Shown in pieces: positions 21,382 to 23,278 of a stretch of 23,278 nt of DNA; position 1 is the stretch's first letter, and the number at the start of each line of letters is the position of its first letter. This DNA is from a virus. The notes below the pieces were generated by a model, which saw only the letters and a list, made by a program, of their open reading frames with translations, made no database searches and was not told the origin of the DNA. The stretch spans positions 1-23,278 of the IMG/VR virus record IMGVR_UViG_3300034407_002564, one strand, 5' to 3'. The translations under genes were made by a program, and so were the position numbers.

Positions 21382-21526
21382 TGGATATTCAAAAAGTTCA
21401 AAATGAAAATGGTGGTGTAGAATATCACGTAATAGATCAAGGTATTATTCAATCTTTTTATAGTTTAAAAAAAGCAAATGAATATATAAGATATGTGCTT
21501 GAATTGTCTAAGGGGGTGAAGTAATG
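21369..21526 (+). repeat. Two-copy GGGGGTGAARTAATG gene-junction cassette
   Basis: GGGGGTGAAATAATG (21369-21383) and GGGGGTGAAGTAATG (21512-21526) differ at one base. Each encodes G-V-K-stop of one gene and the Shine-Dalgarno plus ATG of the next. GGGGTGA can pair with an unusually long part of the 16S 3' end. Confidence 0.75.
21381..21524 (+). CDS. Small unknown protein, 47 aa
   Basis: The frame begins MDIQKVQNENGGVEYHVIDQ and ends with YIRYVLELSKGVK. It looks like a small strand-strand-helix unit. The GGGGGTGAA ribosome site at 21369-21377 is an extended match to the 16S end and is reused before the next gene. One-base overlaps (TAATG) on both sides give tight coupling. Function unknown. 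Confidence 0.62.
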   Translation: MDIQKVQNENGGVEYHVIDQGIIQSFYSLKKANEYIRYVLELSKGVK

Positions 21527-21790
21527 AAATCATATCCAATATGGAATATTGTTACCGCTTGCATATATAAGGGTGCTAAATCATATGGCGTTAAAAAAAC
21601 TGGTGATGTAGAAGTAAGAATAGGAACAAGCGCGAGCAACTCTTATACATTCTTAAAGCATTCGACAACTCACCGCCAATTAGATAATGGCGATAGAGTT
21701 TATCGCTTTTATATTGACGGCAAAGTAATTAAAGAAGCGTTATTAAAAAAGGGAGCAAGCGAAGTTATAATAATGGATAAAGTTGCTTAG
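21524..21790 (+). CDS. Conserved marine-phage protein of unknown function, 88 aa
   Basis: The protein begins MKSYPIWNIVTACIYKGAKS and has the YGVKKTGDVEVRIGTSASNS segment, then a beta-rich end. I recall related proteins with a PIWN-VTACIYK start in several marine phage genomes, without assigned function. The ATG comes from the second GGGGGTGAAGTAATG junction. A strong terminator follows 24 bases after the stop, marking the end of this operon. Confidence 0.65.
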   Translation: MKSYPIWNIVTACIYKGAKSYGVKKTGDVEVRIGTSASNSYTFLKHSTTHRQLDNGDRVYRFYIDGKVIKEALLKKGASEVIIMDKVA

Positions 21791-21813
21791 ACTAACCACC
21801 ACCCCGAAACAAA

Positions 21814-21840
21814 GACCGCCAGAAATGGCGGTTTTTTTTT
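21814..21840 (+). terminator. Rho-independent terminator
   Basis: ACCGCC (21815-21820), loop AGAAAT, GGCGGT (21827-21832), then nine consecutive T residues (21832-21840). It ends the rightward three-gene operon. Confidence 0.85.
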
Positions 21841-21950
21841 GGTCGGGTCGGGTCTTATTTTTTAGATCTATTGCGCATTTAATCACGCTCTTATATATGA
21901 TGACTGATAGATATATATAAATCAGTCGGGCGGTCGGGTCGGGTCTTATT
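21841..21950 (+). repeat. Two-copy 19-bp GGTCGGGTCGGGTCTTATT repeat
   Basis: Perfect copies lie at 21841-21859 and 21932-21950, 91 bases apart. Each contains two GTCGGGT units. Each is followed by a short A/T stretch and AGATC (21864 and 21954). The GTCGGGT core is shared with the array at 20873-21009. The gap 21841-22096 contains no gene. Confidence 0.75.
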
Positions 21951-22011
21951 ATTAAGATCAGGAAAAAAATTGGCTGCGCCCCCAGATAGGATAGATAAGA
22001 TATTATATAGA

Positions 22012-22126
22012 AGACCCCAGGCCAGGTTCGATATAAATCTGAGACTGAGAGTCGCCTGGTCTGATGTATGGGGCTGCCAAAGTTATTTCAGATAACAAAA
22101 CGGCCCAATAAATGAGCCGTTTTTTA
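22012..22126 (+). ncRNA. Candidate structured small RNA (speculative)
   Basis: AGACC-AGGC (22012-22022, two-base bulge) can pair with GCCTGGTCT (22054-22062), with an inner GACT/AGTC hairpin near 22043-22053, and the region ends at a good plus-strand terminator (22097-22126). The terminator lies far from any rightward gene, which suggests an RNA product. No convincing promoter was found and no known RNA family is recognised. Confidence 0.25.
22097..22126. terminator. Bidirectional terminator
   Basis: AAAACGGC (22097-22104) pairs with GCCGTTTT (22116-22123), loop of 11, followed on the plus strand by six T residues. On the minus strand GCCGTTTTG is also T-containing. It could end both a rightward RNA and the leftward small-gene operon. 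Confidence 0.75.
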
Positions 22127-22128
22127 AT

Positions 22129-22176
22129 AAAAAGGCGGTTTTTTAGTTTAATATAGGAGAACCAAGGATAACCGCC
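22129..22176 (-). terminator. Leftward terminator candidate
   Basis: On the minus strand GGCGGTT (22176-22170) pairs with AACCGCC (22140-22134) and TTTTT follows. It lies 21 bases after the stop of the 51-aa gene. The 29-base loop makes it less certain than the next one. Confidence 0.5.
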
Positions 22177-22196
22177 AACCTTGAATTCTTTGGTAA

Positions 22197-22352
22197 TTAC
22201 ATCTCAGTATAGCCGTCAAACCAAACGCCTTTTTCTCTGGTGTCATCTCTTTGGCAATGAGCTTGCGCTTCTTCTAAAGTTAACCCTGTTTTAATTACTT
22301 TGTGATTGTCAGGGTGGTCATCATCAAAAGTAAATCTTACTATCTTATACAT
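22197..22352 (-). CDS. Conserved small phage protein, 51 aa
   Basis: The frame reads MYKIVRFTFDDDHPDNHKVI, KTGLTLEEAQAHCQRDDTRE, KGVWFDGYTEM. This resembles a very widespread small phage protein with the same K-TGLTLEEAQ-HC and WFDGY end, function unknown to me. AGGAG lies eight bases before the ATG. It is the last gene of the leftward operon and is followed by two terminators. A hairpin sits between it and the previous gene. Confidence 0.78.
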   Translation of the reverse strand: MYKIVRFTFDDDHPDNHKVIKTGLTLEEAQAHCQRDDTREKGVWFDGYTEM

Positions 22353-22382
22353 CTTACTTACTCCTATTTATTAAACATAATA

Positions 22383-22405
22383 AAGCGCATCCTTGGGGTG
22401 CGCTT
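22383..22405 (-). terminator. Strong intercistronic hairpin
   Basis: AAGCGCATCC (22383-22392) pairs with GGGTGCGCTT (22396-22405), ten bp with one G-U, three-base loop. Minus-strand transcripts then read TTTATTATGTTTAATAAATAGGAG, so it is a weak terminator or a processing or stabilising hairpin ahead of the 51-aa gene. Confidence 0.55.
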
Positions 22406-22412
22406 GATATGT

Positions 22413-22829
22413 TCAACTAGCTAATCTTATTTTCTCAGCGATACCTTGAAAGATTTTCTCTTCTACTTCATCGCGTTGCTCTGAGTCAAAATAATATTTA
22501 CCATTTCTTGCGAATATCTTTTTGATAATAGGTAGTTTTATAAAATCCTCATTTTCGCAACCGATACATAACGATAATTTGCATATATCATCAAGGCAGC
22601 ACAATTCATCCTTGAATATATCTAAAAGCAATTTTCCAATAAACTCAGATTCATCAGCGTTTATATCTCTTATACCGATTTCAAAATCTAACATTTCTTG
22701 AGGTTTATAGTTGTATGTGAATATCGCGTTGATACTCAATCTTGGTTTAAATCCGATAGTAGTTGGATTACTGTCCGCCTTTGGTAAAGGTGGTAATTGT
22801 TTCATTAAATCTTCTAGTTTTTTATTCAT
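22413..22829 (-). CDS. Unknown protein, 138 aa
   Basis: Begins MNKKLEDLMKQLPPLPKADS and has a beta-rich first half with GFKPRLSINAIFTYNYKPQE. A cysteine-rich stretch (ELCCLDDICKLSLCIGCENE) carries five cysteines and could hold a metal site. It ends with a charged helix. AGGAGGGGC precedes the ATG. No family recognised. It lies between two hairpins in a leftward operon of three genes. Confidence 0.62.
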   Translation of the reverse strand: MNKKLEDLMKQLPPLPKADSNPTTIGFKPRLSINAIFTYNYKPQEMLDFEIGIRDINADESEFIGKLLLDIFKDELCCLDDICKLSLCIGCENEDFIKLPIIKKIFARNGKYYFDSEQRDEVEEKIFQGIAEKIRLAS

Positions 22830-22858
22830 ATCTTTGCCCCTCCTATAAGGCTAGATTG

Positions 22859-22876
22859 CCCCCTCGGATGAGGGGG
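22859..22876 (-). promoter_or_regulatory. Perfect GC hairpin before the 138-aa gene
   Basis: CCCCCTC (22859-22865) and GAGGGGG (22870-22876) form a seven-bp stem with a GGAT loop. No T run follows on the minus strand, so it is not a standard terminator. It stands about 15 bases from the ribosome site and could tune translation or protect the message. Confidence 0.5.
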
Positions 22877-22888
22877 ACTTGGTTTGGT

Positions 22889-23053
22889 TTATAGACCTTG
22901 CTTAATCATCTCTTTGCAGATTTTCTGAGCGTCAACATATAATTCGTCAACATCTTCTTGTCTACCTGATGCCATCATCAAGCCCATAAATTGTAGTTTA
23001 AACAGAAGAAATTCTGCTTGGGTTTGCTCTTTTTCTTGTTGAACTTCACTCAT
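22889..23053 (-). CDS. Small helical unknown protein, 54 aa
   Basis: The frame reads MSEVQQEKEQTQAEFLLFKL, then QFMGLMMASGRQEDVDELYV and DAQKICKEMIKQGL. It looks like a two-helix protein with a hydrophobic middle. AGGAG is six bases before the ATG and a strong promoter lies upstream (23088-23115), so this is the first gene of a leftward operon. No family recognised. Confidence 0.65.
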   Translation of the reverse strand: MSEVQQEKEQTQAEFLLFKLQFMGLMMASGRQEDVDELYVDAQKICKEMIKQGL

Positions 23054-23087
23054 TTTGTTCTCCTATATTGTTGTTAAGTGAGATTGT

Positions 23088-23115
23088 ATTATAACATATG
23101 GTGACATCCTGTCTA
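23088..23115 (-). promoter_or_regulatory. Strong leftward promoter with extended -10
   Basis: On the minus strand TAGACA (23115-23110), 16-bp spacer and TATAAT (23093-23088), preceded by TG in the extended position. Transcription starts near 23081, about 28 bases before the first start codon. Confidence 0.72.
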
Positions 23116-23190
23116 CACTCATTTGATAAATAATTGTATTTATTTTAGAGGTCAGCAGCCTAGATATAGGGACTCTATTCACCAGGTAAA

Positions 23191-23237
23191 TCGGAAAAGT
23201 CGGAACAGTCGGATATGACCGACCCCCCCAAATCGGA
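23191..23237. repeat. TCGGA repeats with 9-bp period
   Basis: TCGGA at 23191, 23200 and 23209, exactly nine bases apart (TCGGAAAAG, TCGGAACAG, TCGGATATG), then an inverted CCGAC at 23219 and a further TCGGA at 23233. The gap 23116-23278 holds no gene; a TTGACA at 23261 may be the -35 of a rightward promoter whose -10 falls outside the window. Confidence 0.6.
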
Positions 23238-23278
23238 TTAGGTACTTATAGTTGCGTGACTTGACAATAAAACACATA

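Noticed and set aside
22012-22062. tRNA gene, because of GGTTCGAT
   Set aside because: No acceptor stem, D arm or anticodon arm can be fitted in either strand, and the paired region is only 51 bases long.
22859-22876. Terminator after the 54-aa gene
   Set aside because: The stem is perfect, but no T run follows on the minus strand and it sits close to the next ribosome site.
23261-23266. TTGACA as a complete promoter
   Set aside because: The matching -10 would lie beyond the window end, so only half a promoter can be seen.

Overview
The window looks like one continuous stretch of a tailed-phage genome. It is AT-rich and AGA-rich, densely packed, and has no rRNA, no recognisable tRNA and no insertion sequence. 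Several small proteins and the replication genes resemble families I know from uncultured marine phages, so a marine bacterial host is the best guess. The host genus cannot be read from the sequence.

Layout. Two large rightward genes (34-5105) are probable virion or ejection proteins. They meet head-on with a leftward unit (8042-5102): an HTH regulator, a prim-pol/helicase and a PD-(D/E)XK nuclease. A divergent control region (8043-8137) separates this from a rightward unit (8138-10804): a Sak4-like RecA-type ATPase, a DUF669 ssDNA-binding-like protein, a resolvase-like nuclease and a PAPS-reductase-like PP-loop enzyme. That unit converges on a second leftward unit (12482-10801): a small unknown protein, a protein with an SSB-like acidic tail, a RecE-like exonuclease and DUF3310. 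A second divergent control region (12483-12697) carries a good sigma70 promoter, a direct-repeat operator candidate and a 13-bp leader hairpin. It drives small proteins, a C5-cytosine methyltransferase and an N4/N6 methyltransferase (12698-15814).

The right third starts with a 109-aa protein on a possibly leaderless promoter. A repeat-rich gap (TTTTGTCA boxes plus a 14-bp inverted repeat) and a terminase small subunit gene follow. Next is a leftward operon of at least eleven small unknown genes (20710-17279). The last part has small rightward and leftward operons separated by non-coding gaps full of TCGGG/TCGGA repeats.

How it works together. The prim-pol/helicase, Sak4 ATPase, DUF669 protein, RecE-like exonuclease and two other PD-(D/E)XK nucleases form a replication and recombination set spread over three transcription units. 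The two methyltransferases have no restriction partner and probably protect or mark phage DNA. The most unusual signals are the repeated gene-junction cassettes, which encode the C-terminus of one small protein and the ribosome binding site and start codon of the next (17483-17929, and a second kind at 21369-21526). Also notable are the iteron-like arrays (16128-16421, 20873-21043, 21841-21950, 23191-23237) and the SSB-like tail.
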